A stretch of DNA of 28,422 nucleotides from assembly GCA_965365345.1 (NCBI GenBank), contig CBDUBH010000045.1:1-28422 (forward strand), written 5' to 3'. The notes under the pieces are model-generated. The model was not told the origin of the DNA. It was given only the letters and a program-made list of their open reading frames with translations, and did not search any database. Positions 6,994 through 15,138 of the stretch are shown here, piece by piece. Each line of letters begins with the position of its first letter. Positions within the stretch are counted from its first letter, which is position 1. The position numbers were made by a program, and so were the translations under genes. This stretch comes from CBDUBH01 sp965365345 (lineage in GTDB: Bacteria; Bacteroidota; Ignavibacteria; Ignavibacteriales; SURF-24).

Positions 6994-7912
6994 CAATAAG
7001 ATCTAAAATTCTTTCAAGTTCATCGTGAGAGTAAAATTCAATTTGAATTTCACCGGCGCCTTCACGATTTTGTTTGCAAATTACTTTTGTCCCGAAAATT
7101 CTTCTTAATCTATCTTCAACATCTTTATGTGAACTTGAAGTAACAGTATTTGAATTTGAACTTGCTTTACCAGGTTTTTTATCGCCTTCGGTTAAAATTT
7201 TCTTAACAAGATTTTCTACTTTTCTTACAGATAAATTTTCTGAAATTATTTTTTCGAGTAATTCAATTTGTGAAGATGTATTCGGAATATTTATCAAAGC
7301 ACGCGCATGTCCGGGAGTAATTTCTTCTTTTATCAAACTATGCTGAATTATTTCAGGGAGTTTGAGCAATCTGATCGCATTTGTTACGGTTGTGCGTTCT
7401 TTGCCAACGCGTTCAGCAATTTCTTCTTGAGTTAAACTGCATTCATCCATCAATCGTTTATAGGCGTGCGCGACTTCTATTGCATTAAGTTTTTCACGTT
7501 GAATATTTTCAATTAAAGCCATTGCAAGTTTGGCTTCGTTAGAATCAACTTTTATTACATAAGCGGGAATTTCTTTATAACCGATATCTTTAAAAGCGCG
7601 TAATCTCCGTTCACCTGAAATAAGTTCATAAGTTCCATTACCGTTTCTATGAACAGTAATCGGTTGTATCAATCCGTTTTGAAGAATTGATTTTTTTAAT
7701 TCTTCCAATGCTTCGGGTTCAAAATTTGTTCTGGGCTGAAAAGGATTCGGCGAAATTTTTTCAACTTCTACTTTGAAAATTACATCAACTGAATTTCCGT
7801 CATCATTAGAAATTTCATTTGCCGAAACAGTAATATTTTCATCTCTGTTTAAATTAATGTTTGGGGAAATAAGTGCACCCAATCCCCTTCCCAAAGGCTT
7901 ATTTTTACTCAT
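6968..7912 (-). CDS. parB: Chromosome partitioning protein ParB (CTPase, Spo0J family)
   Basis: Binds parS centromere sites and spreads as a CTP-gated DNA clamp, working with ParA in chromosome segregation. 314 aa. The N-terminal LGRGLGALI box (residues 7-15) is the ParA-interaction motif. The CTPase domain follows, with KISPNPFQPR, LISGERRLRAF (about 98-107) and IENIQREKLN (about 134-143). A helix-turn-helix lies at about 158-182 (SLTQEEIAERVGKERTTVTNAIRLL), with TPGHARALI after it. The C-terminal dimerisation domain ends in DELERILDLIDAIN. It overlaps parA by 8 bp and the DUF5683 gene by 26 bp. No canonical parS is present in the window. Confidence 0.97.
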   Translation of the reverse strand: MSKNKPLGRGLGALISPNINLNRDENITVSANEISNDDGNSVDVIFKVEVEKISPNPFQPRTNFEPEALEELKKSILQNGLIQPITVHRNGNGTYELISGERRLRAFKDIGYKEIPAYVIKVDSNEAKLAMALIENIQREKLNAIEVAHAYKRLMDECSLTQEEIAERVGKERTTVTNAIRLLKLPEIIQHSLIKEEITPGHARALINIPNTSSQIELLEKIISENLSVRKVENLVKKILTEGDKKPGKASSNSNTVTSSSHKDVEDRLRRIFGTKVICKQNREGAGEIQIEFYSHDELERILDLIDAINQSYS

Positions 7913-8711
7913 TTGAACTTTCGTTTTGTGATTTATCTTCTTCTATTTTTATTGGATTATTTTTTTGCATGATTTCAGAAGCAAGACGAATATAATTTTG
8001 CGACCCGATGGAAACCGCATCATATAAAATTACGGGCTTTGCATGACTCGGAGCTTCTGAAATTCTAACATTTCTTTGTATTACAGTTTCAAAAACTTTA
8101 TCGCCAAAATACTTGCGTACTTCTTCAGCAACCTGATGTGAAAGTCTTAATCTTGTATCAAACATCGTTAAAAGTACGCCTTCAATAACCAAATTTTGGT
8201 TTAGATGTTTTTTTACAATATTGATAGTATTAAGCAATTGTCCTAATCCTTCAAGTGCAAAATACTCGCACTGAACGGGAATTAATACCGAATTTGATGA
8301 TGTAAGTGCGTTCAAAGTTAAAACGCTTAACGAGGGCGGACAATCAATAAAAATATAATCGTATTTATCCTGAATGGATTCAATAGCATTTTTTAAAATG
8401 TGTTCTCTTGATACTTCGTTTATCAACTCAACTTCAGCGCCAACTAAATTAATAGTTGAAGGAAGAAGGTCAAGATAAGGCATATAAGTATTTATGATGC
8501 TGTTAGAAATACTTTGATGACCGATCAAAACATCATAAACAGTTTTTCCGTTAGAATCGTATCCTAATCCTGATGTTGAATTTGCCTGTGGATCAATATC
8601 AATTAATAGAGTACGATTTTCGGCAGCGGCAATTGATGCCGATAAATTTATTGCCGTTGTGGTTTTCCCAACTCCGCCTTTTTGATTTGCTATGGAAATT
8701 ACTTTTGCCAT
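7905..8711 (-). CDS. parA: Chromosome partitioning ATPase ParA (Soj)
   Basis: Deviant Walker-type ATPase that forms ATP-dependent dimers on DNA and drives ParB-parS complexes apart. 268 aa. It has the deviant Walker A motif QKGGVGKTTTAINL (residues 10-23, signature Lys at 11 and catalytic-loop Lys at 16), then LLIDIDPQANSTSGLG (Walker A'), YDYIFIDCPPSLSVLT (Walker B), and the typical FETVIQRNVRISEAPSH block of chromosomal Soj proteins. The C-terminal tail is Lys/Glu-rich. It is the first gene of the parAB unit. The upstream gap (8712-8851) should hold its promoter and the end of the UPF0173 transcript, but I see no clear hairpin terminator there. Confidence 0.97.
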   Translation of the reverse strand: MAKVISIANQKGGVGKTTTAINLSASIAAAENRTLLIDIDPQANSTSGLGYDSNGKTVYDVLIGHQSISNSIINTYMPYLDLLPSTINLVGAEVELINEVSREHILKNAIESIQDKYDYIFIDCPPSLSVLTLNALTSSNSVLIPVQCEYFALEGLGQLLNTINIVKKHLNQNLVIEGVLLTMFDTRLRLSHQVAEEVRKYFGDKVFETVIQRNVRISEAPSHAKPVILYDAVSIGSQNYIRLASEIMQKNNPIKIEEDKSQNESSNE

Positions 8712-8851
8712 TCTTCCGTTAAATTCTCGCGCTAAATTTTACAAATGATTTCAAAAAATATCCGGTAAATGTAAGAATATTTACTCTAATAAAAAATTCC
8801 CGCTTTCTGTTTAAACAAATCAACATTAATTATAATTCAATTTAAAATTAT

Positions 8852-9529
8852 TTATAATTCGATCTCTTCTCCAAACTCCAAGATTCTACATTCGTAATTC
8901 CTTGCATCCAAAATCTTTTTGAATTCTTTTGGATCGGCTTCAATTACCGGAAAAGTATCATAATGCATCGGAATTGCTACTTTTGGATTAGCCAGTTCAA
9001 CGGCTTTTGCCGCATCTGTAATCCCCATTGTAAAATTATCTCCAATCGGCAAAAGCATGTAATCAATCGGATTCATTTCACCGATAAGTTTCATATCGTA
9101 AAACAAACCTGTATCGCCGGTGTGGTAAATTGTTTTTCCGTCAACAGTAACCAAAACTCCCGCAGGTTCACCGCAATAAACATTATCCGAAGTACTTGAA
9201 CCATGATGAGCAATTGTAAATTTTACTCTGCCGAAATCAAATTTATGACTTCCGCCGATGTGCATGTTGTGAGCCCTGTAACCTTTTGAAACCAGCAAAT
9301 TTGCCAATTCATTTACGCAAATAATTAAGCAATTATGCTTTTTGGCTAGTTTTGTTGCATCGCCTAAATGATCTCCGTGAGCGTGAGTTAAAATTATATA
9401 ATCCGGTTTAACCTCTTCTGATTTTACAGGTGAAGTGGGATTATCATCCAGAAACGGATCAATTAAAATTACCTTTCCGCTTAATGAAGTAATTTGAAAT
9501 GCCGAGTGTGAAAAATATCTTAATTTCAT
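8852..9529 (-). CDS. UPF0173 metal-dependent hydrolase (metallo-beta-lactamase fold)
   Basis: 225 aa, the usual size for UPF0173 (UlaG-like) proteins. It has the metal-binding THAHGDHLGD motif, a second histidine region at FTIAHHGSS, the Asp ligand in HTGDTGLF and the final ligand in AIPMHYDTFP. The N-terminus (MKLRYFSHSAFQI) is the family signature and contains a further His. It is a cytoplasmic enzyme; the physiological substrate is not known. A strong ribosome site (AAGGAGGG at 9534-9541) precedes the ATG. It lies 58 bp after the CHAD gene and may be the last gene of the PASTA-rpe-folP-cdaA transcript. Confidence 0.92.
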   Translation of the reverse strand: MKLRYFSHSAFQITSLSGKVILIDPFLDDNPTSPVKSEEVKPDYIILTHAHGDHLGDATKLAKKHNCLIICVNELANLLVSKGYRAHNMHIGGSHKFDFGRVKFTIAHHGSSTSDNVYCGEPAGVLVTVDGKTIYHTGDTGLFYDMKLIGEMNPIDYMLLPIGDNFTMGITDAAKAVELANPKVAIPMHYDTFPVIEADPKEFKKILDARNYECRILEFGEEIEL

Positions 9530-9587
9530 TTTGCCCTCCTTAATTTGGTAAAAAACTTTTAATCGTTTTGGCAGAATTTATTTTTTT

Positions 9588-9974
9588 TTATTCTTTTAAA
9601 ATCTTCTTATTAATTTTGATTTTTTCGGAATTCAACTTTTCCAAAAGCGAATCTTTATTCATAATAACATTTTTATCTGAAGCAGAATTAATTCGCTCAA
9701 TAAAAACATCAATATCTCTCTCTTTTCCGAGAAGATCCTGAAACTTTTTTAAAGTATTAAGCACTTTTTTGATTTGCTTTTTATCATAACAGATTACGAA
9801 ATTTTCGAGAGAATAGCGAAATCTTCTAACAGAAATTCTTAATTCATGTAGATTTTCAATTGTTTGATCGTTAAGATAAATTTTTATTTTCTTAAAAAAT
9901 ACGGATTGCCTCTTTTTTGAAATGATCTTAGCGGCTTTGCAAAATGAAATTTCTTTTTTCAAATTGATATTCAT
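9588..9974 (-). CDS. Short CHAD-domain protein (half-length)
   Basis: 128 aa, very Lys-rich and predicted helical. It matches the first half of a CHAD domain. NLHELRISVRRFRYSLENF (about residues 41-59) has the conserved His-x-x-Arg and the Arg cluster, and LKKFQDLLGKERDIDVFIERI (about 94-114) is the typical second helix block. Known CHAD domains are two four-helix bundles of about 200-300 aa that bind polyphosphate. The second bundle, with its HxxRKxxK motif, is absent. Only 58 bp separate the stop from the next gene, so a frameshifted second half is not present. It lies 21 bp after cdaA and is probably co-transcribed. It may be a degraded copy or a functional mini-CHAD. Confidence 0.75.
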   Translation of the reverse strand: MNINLKKEISFCKAAKIISKKRQSVFFKKIKIYLNDQTIENLHELRISVRRFRYSLENFVICYDKKQIKKVLNTLKKFQDLLGKERDIDVFIERINSASDKNVIMNKDSLLEKLNSEKIKINKKILKE

Positions 9975-9995
9975 TTTTCGAAATCATCCTCAATT

Positions 9996-10823
9996 TTATG
10001 ATTTGGATTTTTCGAATTCACTTGTTTCCAAAAATGACCAAAATCCTTTATTCTTTGTTCCCGAAAGTGCATTTTGTAATCTTTCACGCAATCTTTCTTT
10101 TGAAAGTCCTTTCGATAAAGTTCCGTTTTCTGCAATGCTTATGCTTCCGGTTTCCTCTGAAACAATCAGACTTAAAACATCTGCTTGCTCGGTAATTCCA
10201 AGTCCGGCACGGTGACGCATTCCCAAAGTGTAACCATCTATCACAGTTGTTGCAGAAAGCGGCAGCGTACATCTTGCTGCTTCAATTGTATCTCCTTTAA
10301 TAATAACTGCGCCATCATGAAGCGGTGAACGCGGAAAGAAAATTGATTTGAGAAGACTTTTTGTCAATTTTGAATTTAATATTTCGCCGGTTTCAGCAAA
10401 AGTACGGATTCCGGTAGATTTTACAATTACAATTAATGCACCGTGTTGAAGTTGGGATAGTTCAAAAGCAGCATCAGTTAAAATATGTGCAATGTTTTGT
10501 TTATCGCTTTTTACAAAAAGTCCGAAAAACGGATTTCGTCCAACGATCAATAACAATCTTCTTAATTCCGGTTGAAATAAAATTATGAACGCAATTACCC
10601 AAGTATCAGTGATTATATTTAATAACCAGCCCAATGCTTTAAAATTTAATGCCTGTGCAATTAAAGAAAGCATAAGTACAAGGATCAATCCCAAAAATAT
10701 TTGTGCGGCGATTGTTCCTTTAATTATGTTGTAAACGCGATAAATGATATATGCAACAAGCAGAATATCAATGATATCCGAAAACCAAATTGTTAAAAAA
10801 CCGATTTTGAAAACTTCAAACAT
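9996..10823 (-). CDS. cdaA: Membrane diadenylate cyclase CdaA
   Basis: Makes cyclic di-AMP from two ATP. 275 aa. Three N-terminal membrane segments (about residues 15-32, 38-60 and 66-84) are followed by the linker ILFQPELRRLL, typical of CdaA. The DAC (DisA_N) domain has GALIVIV, PLHDGAVIIKGD with the catalytic DGA at 170-172, AARCTLPLS, and RHRAGLGITEQAD with RHR at 203-205; SEETGSIS follows. All catalytic motifs are intact. The gene is 6 bp after folP. The folP-cdaA neighbourhood is common in the Bacteroidota-Chlorobiota group, whereas Firmicutes have cdaA-cdaR-glmM. No CdaR/YbbR protein is visible here. Confidence 0.96.
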   Translation of the reverse strand: MFEVFKIGFLTIWFSDIIDILLVAYIIYRVYNIIKGTIAAQIFLGLILVLMLSLIAQALNFKALGWLLNIITDTWVIAFIILFQPELRRLLLIVGRNPFFGLFVKSDKQNIAHILTDAAFELSQLQHGALIVIVKSTGIRTFAETGEILNSKLTKSLLKSIFFPRSPLHDGAVIIKGDTIEAARCTLPLSATTVIDGYTLGMRHRAGLGITEQADVLSLIVSEETGSISIAENGTLSKGLSKERLRERLQNALSGTKNKGFWSFLETSEFEKSKS

Positions 10824-10829
10824 TCTGAA

Positions 10830-11981
10830 TTATTGAGGATTATTTAATCTGTTAATGAAATATTTATAATGAACTGCATTAATAACGTTATGCGTTCTTA
10901 TAATTTTTGCACCGTTTAGTACTGCAATTGTTTCGGCAACCGCGGTTGAAATTTCCCTGTCAAAATATTTATGATCAATTGATTTGCTTAGAAAAGATTT
11001 TCTTGATAAACCGACCAAAATATTTTTACCTAAAGTTTTAAATTCAGTTAAACGATTTAAAATTTCGTAATTATCATTTACTCTTTTCCCGAAGCCGATT
11101 CCCGGATCCACTATTATATTTTGTACACCGTAAGAATTTGCCACTTCAATTTGATTTAACAGATAATCATAAATTTCCGAAACAACATCATCGTAATACG
11201 GATCTTTTTGCATCGTTTTAGGATCGCCTTTGGTATGCATTAAAATCAACGTTGAAGAAAATTCACTTGCAACTTCTGCAATTTTTTCATCAAATGTTAA
11301 TCCGCTGATGTCGTTAATAATTTTTACCCCTGATTTCATTGCTTCGCGTGCAACTTCGCTTTTTGTAGTATCGATCGAAATTACTGCCTCGGGATTTGCT
11401 TTTAAGATCCCTTCAATTACAGGGATCACTCTTTTTATTTCTTCATCAGCATCAATAAAATCAGCACCGGGACGAGTTGATTCACCGCCGACATCAATAA
11501 TATCAGCACCTTCGTCAATTAATTTTATTGCGTGCTCAATTGCATTTTCAATTTTAAAAAATTTACCGCCATCGGAAAAAGAATCCGGAGTAACATTAAC
11601 TATTCCCATTATCAAAGGAAAATTTTCCGTGTATAATTTTCCTGAAATGTTTAAAATATCTTTTTCGTAATTCATTTCAGATTGAAGTGCATTGTAAATT
11701 TCTTTTAAAATCGGAGCATTAAATTTTGATTGATCATTTAAATTATAATTGCGCGGAAGAAAAATTAATTGCGAAAAAGTTTTATTATGTTCAATTAATT
11801 TATTCGGAATTTTATTTTCCAAAAAAACTTTATCAATTTCGCTTACATCTTTTTCCGGAATATTTCTGATCTCGATTGCCGTTGCATAATCAAAATCAAT
11901 TGAATCAATTTTGTATTTCTGCTTGTATCTTTCGGCAACAAAATTTTTTGTAAGATCTATTTTATGGATTATGTTTTTCAT
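10830..11981 (-). CDS. folP: Dihydropteroate synthase with N-terminal extension
   Basis: Condenses p-aminobenzoate with 6-hydroxymethyl-dihydropterin pyrophosphate to dihydropteroate in folate synthesis. The TIM-barrel core starts near residue 121. It shows PLIMGIVNVTPDSFSDGGKF, GGESTRPGADFI, VISIDTTKSEVA, IINDISG, LILMHTKGDPKTMQ, NIIVDPGIGFGK and VGLSRKSFL, which are all the substrate-binding loops. 383 aa is about 110 more than the usual 270. The extra N-terminal 120 residues form a mixed alpha/beta segment (TAIEIRNIPEKDV, FSQLIFLPRNYN) of unknown role. The start overlaps the 92-aa gene by 4 bp (ATGA), and cdaA follows after 6 bp. Confidence 0.95.
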   Translation of the reverse strand: MKNIIHKIDLTKNFVAERYKQKYKIDSIDFDYATAIEIRNIPEKDVSEIDKVFLENKIPNKLIEHNKTFSQLIFLPRNYNLNDQSKFNAPILKEIYNALQSEMNYEKDILNISGKLYTENFPLIMGIVNVTPDSFSDGGKFFKIENAIEHAIKLIDEGADIIDVGGESTRPGADFIDADEEIKRVIPVIEGILKANPEAVISIDTTKSEVAREAMKSGVKIINDISGLTFDEKIAEVASEFSSTLILMHTKGDPKTMQKDPYYDDVVSEIYDYLLNQIEVANSYGVQNIIVDPGIGFGKRVNDNYEILNRLTEFKTLGKNILVGLSRKSFLSKSIDHKYFDREISTAVAETIAVLNGAKIIRTHNVINAVHYKYFINRLNNPQ

Positions 11982-12256
11982 TTCAATTTTATTTCATCAT
12001 TTTCAAAATAAAACTTTTCGTTACTTTGTAAATTGATCAAAATGAATTTTTTAATACTCTGCCCTTTTTCAAAATTAAAATCGGGATTTTCATTATTGAT
12101 TTGAAATCCGCTTGCATCAATTAATTTAATATGTTCTTCAGGAATAAATTCGCTGCTTTTACCGAAATTTTTAATAACTGAATTTTCGATAGCAACAAAT
12201 TGATCCTGCAAAATTTGATCATCGGAATTTATATTTACACCAATAATAACTATCAT
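11978..12256 (-). CDS. Small protein of unknown function between rpe and folP
   Basis: 92 aa, acidic, not recognised. It has a hydrophobic first strand (MIVIIGVNIN), a helix-like QILQDQFVAIENSVIKNFG, and a C-terminal half rich in Asn and Phe with alternating beta-like patterns (KKFILINLQSNEKFYFEND). There is no signal peptide and no Cys. It begins one base after the rpe stop and overlaps folP by 4 bp (ATGA), so it is embedded in the operon and is probably expressed. It could be a small partner or regulator of a neighbouring enzyme, but nothing in the sequence shows this. Confidence 0.65.
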   Translation of the reverse strand: MIVIIGVNINSDDQILQDQFVAIENSVIKNFGKSSEFIPEEHIKLIDASGFQINNENPDFNFEKGQSIKKFILINLQSNEKFYFENDEIKLK

Positions 12257-12257
12257 T

Positions 12258-12923
12258 TTAAACTTCAGTTGTATTTGCTAATTTTTTCAATTCTGCCGTT
12301 GCTGCGGAAATGTTTTCAGTATTAAAAATTGAGGAGCCAGCAACAAAAACATCGCATCCGGCATCAGCAATTCTTTTTATGTTATCTTTTCCGATTCCGC
12401 CATCAACCTGAATTAAATAATTAAGATTGTTTATTTTTCGCAACTCATCTGCCTGTTTAATTTTTTTTATTGATGATTCAATAAATTTTTGTCCGCCGAA
12501 TCCCGGATTTACAGACATTATTAAAACGAGATCAACAAATTCCAATATTTCCGAAAGTTGTGAAAATGGAGTTGCCGGATTTATTGAAACTCCGGCTTTA
12601 ATTCCAAATTCTTTTATTTTTTGAATTGATCTGTTCAAGTGATAAACCGCTTCGGAATGAACTGTCAAAAGATCTGCCCCTGCTTTTACGAAATCTTCAA
12701 TATAAGCATCCGGATTTTCAATCATCAAATGAGCATCAACAAAAAGATTTGTACTTTTTTTTGCGGCTTTTACTATTGTTGGTCCAAAAGTTAAATTCGG
12801 AACAAAATGTCCATCCATTATATCGCAATGTATCCAATCAGCGCCGCCAATTTCAACATAACGAATTGCCTGTGAAAGATTTGAAAAATCAGCAGATAAA
12901 ATTGAAGGTGCTATTAATTTCAT
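12258..12923 (-). CDS. rpe: Ribulose-phosphate 3-epimerase
   Basis: Interconverts ribulose 5-phosphate and xylulose 5-phosphate in the pentose phosphate pathway. 221 aa, a complete TIM barrel. It has APSILSADFSNL at the N-terminus, the metal-binding and catalytic WIHCDIMDGHFVPNLTFGP, VDAHLMIENPD, SVNPGFGGQKFIESSI and the C-terminal QVDGGIGKDNI with FVAGSSIF for phosphate binding. All metal ligands (His, Asp, His, Asp) appear present. It is coupled to the upstream PASTA gene by a one-base TAATG overlap. PASTA-domain genes and rpe are also neighbours in Firmicutes (prkC-rsgA-rpe), so the linkage may be old. Confidence 0.97.
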   Translation of the reverse strand: MKLIAPSILSADFSNLSQAIRYVEIGGADWIHCDIMDGHFVPNLTFGPTIVKAAKKSTNLFVDAHLMIENPDAYIEDFVKAGADLLTVHSEAVYHLNRSIQKIKEFGIKAGVSINPATPFSQLSEILEFVDLVLIMSVNPGFGGQKFIESSIKKIKQADELRKINNLNYLIQVDGGIGKDNIKRIADAGCDVFVAGSSIFNTENISAATAELKKLANTTEV

Positions 12924-13675
12924 TAGTTTACCTCAACTTCCTCACGTGTAGAAACATTTTTTGTAACAAAAAGATCAACCGCAGATCCTTCTTCAACAAT
13001 TGTACTTTTACTTGGATATTGATCGATAACGGTATTTGGCAATAGAGAAAATGAAGGCTGATAATTAATTCTTCCTACGACCAAATTATTTTGCGCAATT
13101 ATTCTTTGAGCTTCGGTAAGTGATTTTCCTAAAAGATCTGGAATTTCAATTCCCGTTTCTTCACCGGCGCTGATCGTAATACTAATTTTTGTTCCAACTT
13201 TTACAAGTGAATTTTCTTCATATTCTTGATCAATTATAACATCTTTAGGAGAATCTGATTCAACATAAACCGTATCACCGATTTCAAGATCCATTCTTTC
13301 CAAAGTGAATTTTGCATCGCGGAAAGCTTTGCCTTTAAGTGAAGGCACTTTTACCATTGGCGTTCCGCTGCTAACATAAAGAAAAACTCGTCTTCCTTCT
13401 TTTACTTTTTTACCGGGTTCGGGTTTTTGATAAATTATACTTCCTTTCGGGTAACGTGCGTCAAATCTTTCACCGCCATCAACAGGTTCAAGATCAAGAT
13501 CTTCTAATATTTTCATGGCTTTAACTTTTTCTGTGCCTAAAACTTTAGGAACTTTAACTTCATCTGCCGAAACGTACCAAGGCATAAAAACAAAATTAAA
13601 AAATAAAAGTAAAACAATCAGTCCACCAAAGACGTATAAAGTATATTTAAACCACTTATTTTGTAAAATGCTCAT
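12923..13675 (-). CDS. Membrane-anchored protein with three PASTA domains, no kinase
   Basis: 250 aa. A short basic cytoplasmic end is followed by one membrane segment (about residues 11-33). The rest is extracytoplasmic and made of three PASTA repeats, at about 39-104, 107-171 and 175-238. Each has the pattern V/I-P-x-L-x-G-x-x-x-x-x-A and ends in a V-x-L-x-V-S strand (KVPKVLGTEKVKAMKIL, KVPSLKGKAFRDAKFTL, EIPDLLGKSLTEAQRII). PASTA domains bind peptidoglycan or muropeptides in Ser/Thr kinases and PBPs. Neither a kinase nor a transpeptidase domain is present. It is the first gene of the rpe-folP-cdaA cluster and overlaps rpe by one base. A cell-wall-sensing or scaffold role is inferred. Confidence 0.92.
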   Translation of the reverse strand: MSILQNKWFKYTLYVFGGLIVLLLFFNFVFMPWYVSADEVKVPKVLGTEKVKAMKILEDLDLEPVDGGERFDARYPKGSIIYQKPEPGKKVKEGRRVFLYVSSGTPMVKVPSLKGKAFRDAKFTLERMDLEIGDTVYVESDSPKDVIIDQEYEENSLVKVGTKISITISAGEETGIEIPDLLGKSLTEAQRIIAQNNLVVGRINYQPSFSLLPNTVIDQYPSKSTIVEEGSAVDLFVTKNVSTREEVEVN

Positions 13676-13723
13676 ATTGATAATTCTGAATAAAATATTT
13701 TTGAATAAAATTAAAAGGTAAAA

Positions 13724-14992
13724 TTATTTTGCTGCCGATCTTTTAATATAAATATTGTAAACAAACATTAAAGCAGTAGCTGTTAAACCAACTAAAAATA
13801 AAATGTAAAAAATCATTACAGGATTGTTTAACTCTATGGCATAATAAGAATAAAGCCAACCGCCAAAAGGATCTCCTACAAATCGCGCAATTGCTATTGG
13901 CAAAAATGCATATCCTTGAAATAATCCTTGTTGCCCTGCTGGAGCAATTTCTGAGATATATTCATAATAACGAGGAGCTTGAATCATTTCACCTAGTGCA
14001 AAAGAAATTATTCCCGCAGAAATTGTTATTAAACTTGGATGAAGTGCAATAATAATCCAAATTAAACTTGAAACAGCAAATCCGGTTAGTATTGCTTTTT
14101 CAGTAGGTAAATTCTTTGTGAGATGATTCATCGGTATCTGAAGCAAAACGATTGCTAAACCGGCTGACCAAGATTGTAAAATTTCGTATGGATATTCATT
14201 ACTTATAAAATCAGTTATATAATAAGGAATGATTATAAATTCTTGCCAAAATATTATCCAATATAATGAATAAATTAAAAGAAAAATCATGAATTTATAA
14301 TTCGCAAGGACGATAAAAAGATTTTTGATCTTTTTACTTAATGATTCTTGCACTTCTTCAGTTTCGGGCTTTATATTTTTGTAATATAAAAAATTTACCA
14401 ATACCATTGCAAAACAACTGATTGCTGAAACAAGATAAACAAATTGATATCCGAAACTATCGCGCACAAAATAAGCAATTGTTGGTCCAATTAATGCGCC
14501 AACATTTACTAACCAATAATATATTGCAAATCCTAAAGATTTAGTTTCTTTTTTGGAAGCGACCGCTACAGTTCCAAGTACGGCAGGTTTAATAAATGAT
14601 CCGCCAAAAGCAGTAAAAATCAAAAATAAAAGCAAAAGCCAATAGCTCGGTGTTTCTCCGTAAATTCCGCTAAAAGCTTCCATTCCCATTGAGCCGATCA
14701 AAAAATATCCTATTCCCAATATAGAAAATGCAACCGAAAATGCTTTTTTGAAACCCCATTTATCTGCAAGAGTACCGGCTAAAATCGGGAGTAAATAAAT
14801 CAATCCTCCAAAAATTCCGGAAAGATTTCCAGCCTCGGATTCAGAAAAACCTAGAACGTTTCTAACATAAACTACAAAAACAATTTGCTGTCCGTAGTAT
14901 GCTAGTCTTTCGAACAATTCCATAATATTTGCGACCCAAAAAGGACCTTTAAAACCTGTTTTGATTTTTTCAGAAAGAGTTAAAGTTTCCAA
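13724..14992 (-). CDS. MFS transporter, POT/peptide-transporter-like
   Basis: About 422 aa with twelve hydrophobic segments. The first helix region contains MELFERLAYYG, close to the ExxERFxYYG signature of proton-dependent oligopeptide transporters. The loop 2-3 motif AGTLADKWGFKKAF is the general MFS motif A. The substrate may be di/tripeptides or another small solute; it cannot be fixed here. The start is uncertain. There is no ATG before the first helix. A TTG at 14992 has GGGAG 5 nt upstream, and another in-frame TTG lies at 15004 just after a stop codon. I prefer 14992. The gene stands alone, divergent from the NFACT gene and 48 bp from the PASTA gene. Confidence 0.85.
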   Translation of the reverse strand: METLTLSEKIKTGFKGPFWVANIMELFERLAYYGQQIVFVVYVRNVLGFSESEAGNLSGIFGGLIYLLPILAGTLADKWGFKKAFSVAFSILGIGYFLIGSMGMEAFSGIYGETPSYWLLLLFLIFTAFGGSFIKPAVLGTVAVASKKETKSLGFAIYYWLVNVGALIGPTIAYFVRDSFGYQFVYLVSAISCFAMVLVNFLYYKNIKPETEEVQESLSKKIKNLFIVLANYKFMIFLLIYSLYWIIFWQEFIIIPYYITDFISNEYPYEILQSWSAGLAIVLLQIPMNHLTKNLPTEKAILTGFAVSSLIWIIIALHPSLITISAGIISFALGEMIQAPRYYEYISEIAPAGQQGLFQGYAFLPIAIARFVGDPFGGWLYSYYAIELNNPVMIFYILFLVGLTATALMFVYNIYIKRSAAK

Positions 14993-14997
14993 AACTG

Positions 14998-15002
14998 CTC
15001 CC
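14998..15002 (-). promoter_or_regulatory. Ribosome site favouring the TTG start at 14992
   Basis: GGGAG on the minus strand is 5 nt before the TTG at 14992. No comparable site precedes the alternative TTG at 15004, whose upstream sequence is T/A-rich. This is the only argument between the two starts, so the choice is moderate. Confidence 0.45.
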
Positions 15003-15138
15003 AAAATTTAAGATGAAGATTTCTTATTGAGATTGATCGGATTTACAAAAAAATACTATATTATTAAACGGCGAATTAAAAAATAAATATATTAAATCAA
15101 TATTTTAATAACAAACAGTTTAAATTTTATAAAACTAA

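Noticed and set aside
9530..9587. Frameshifted second half of the CHAD gene
   Set aside because: The gap is only 58 bp and the next gene is a complete UPF0173 protein, so there is no room for the missing 100 or more residues.
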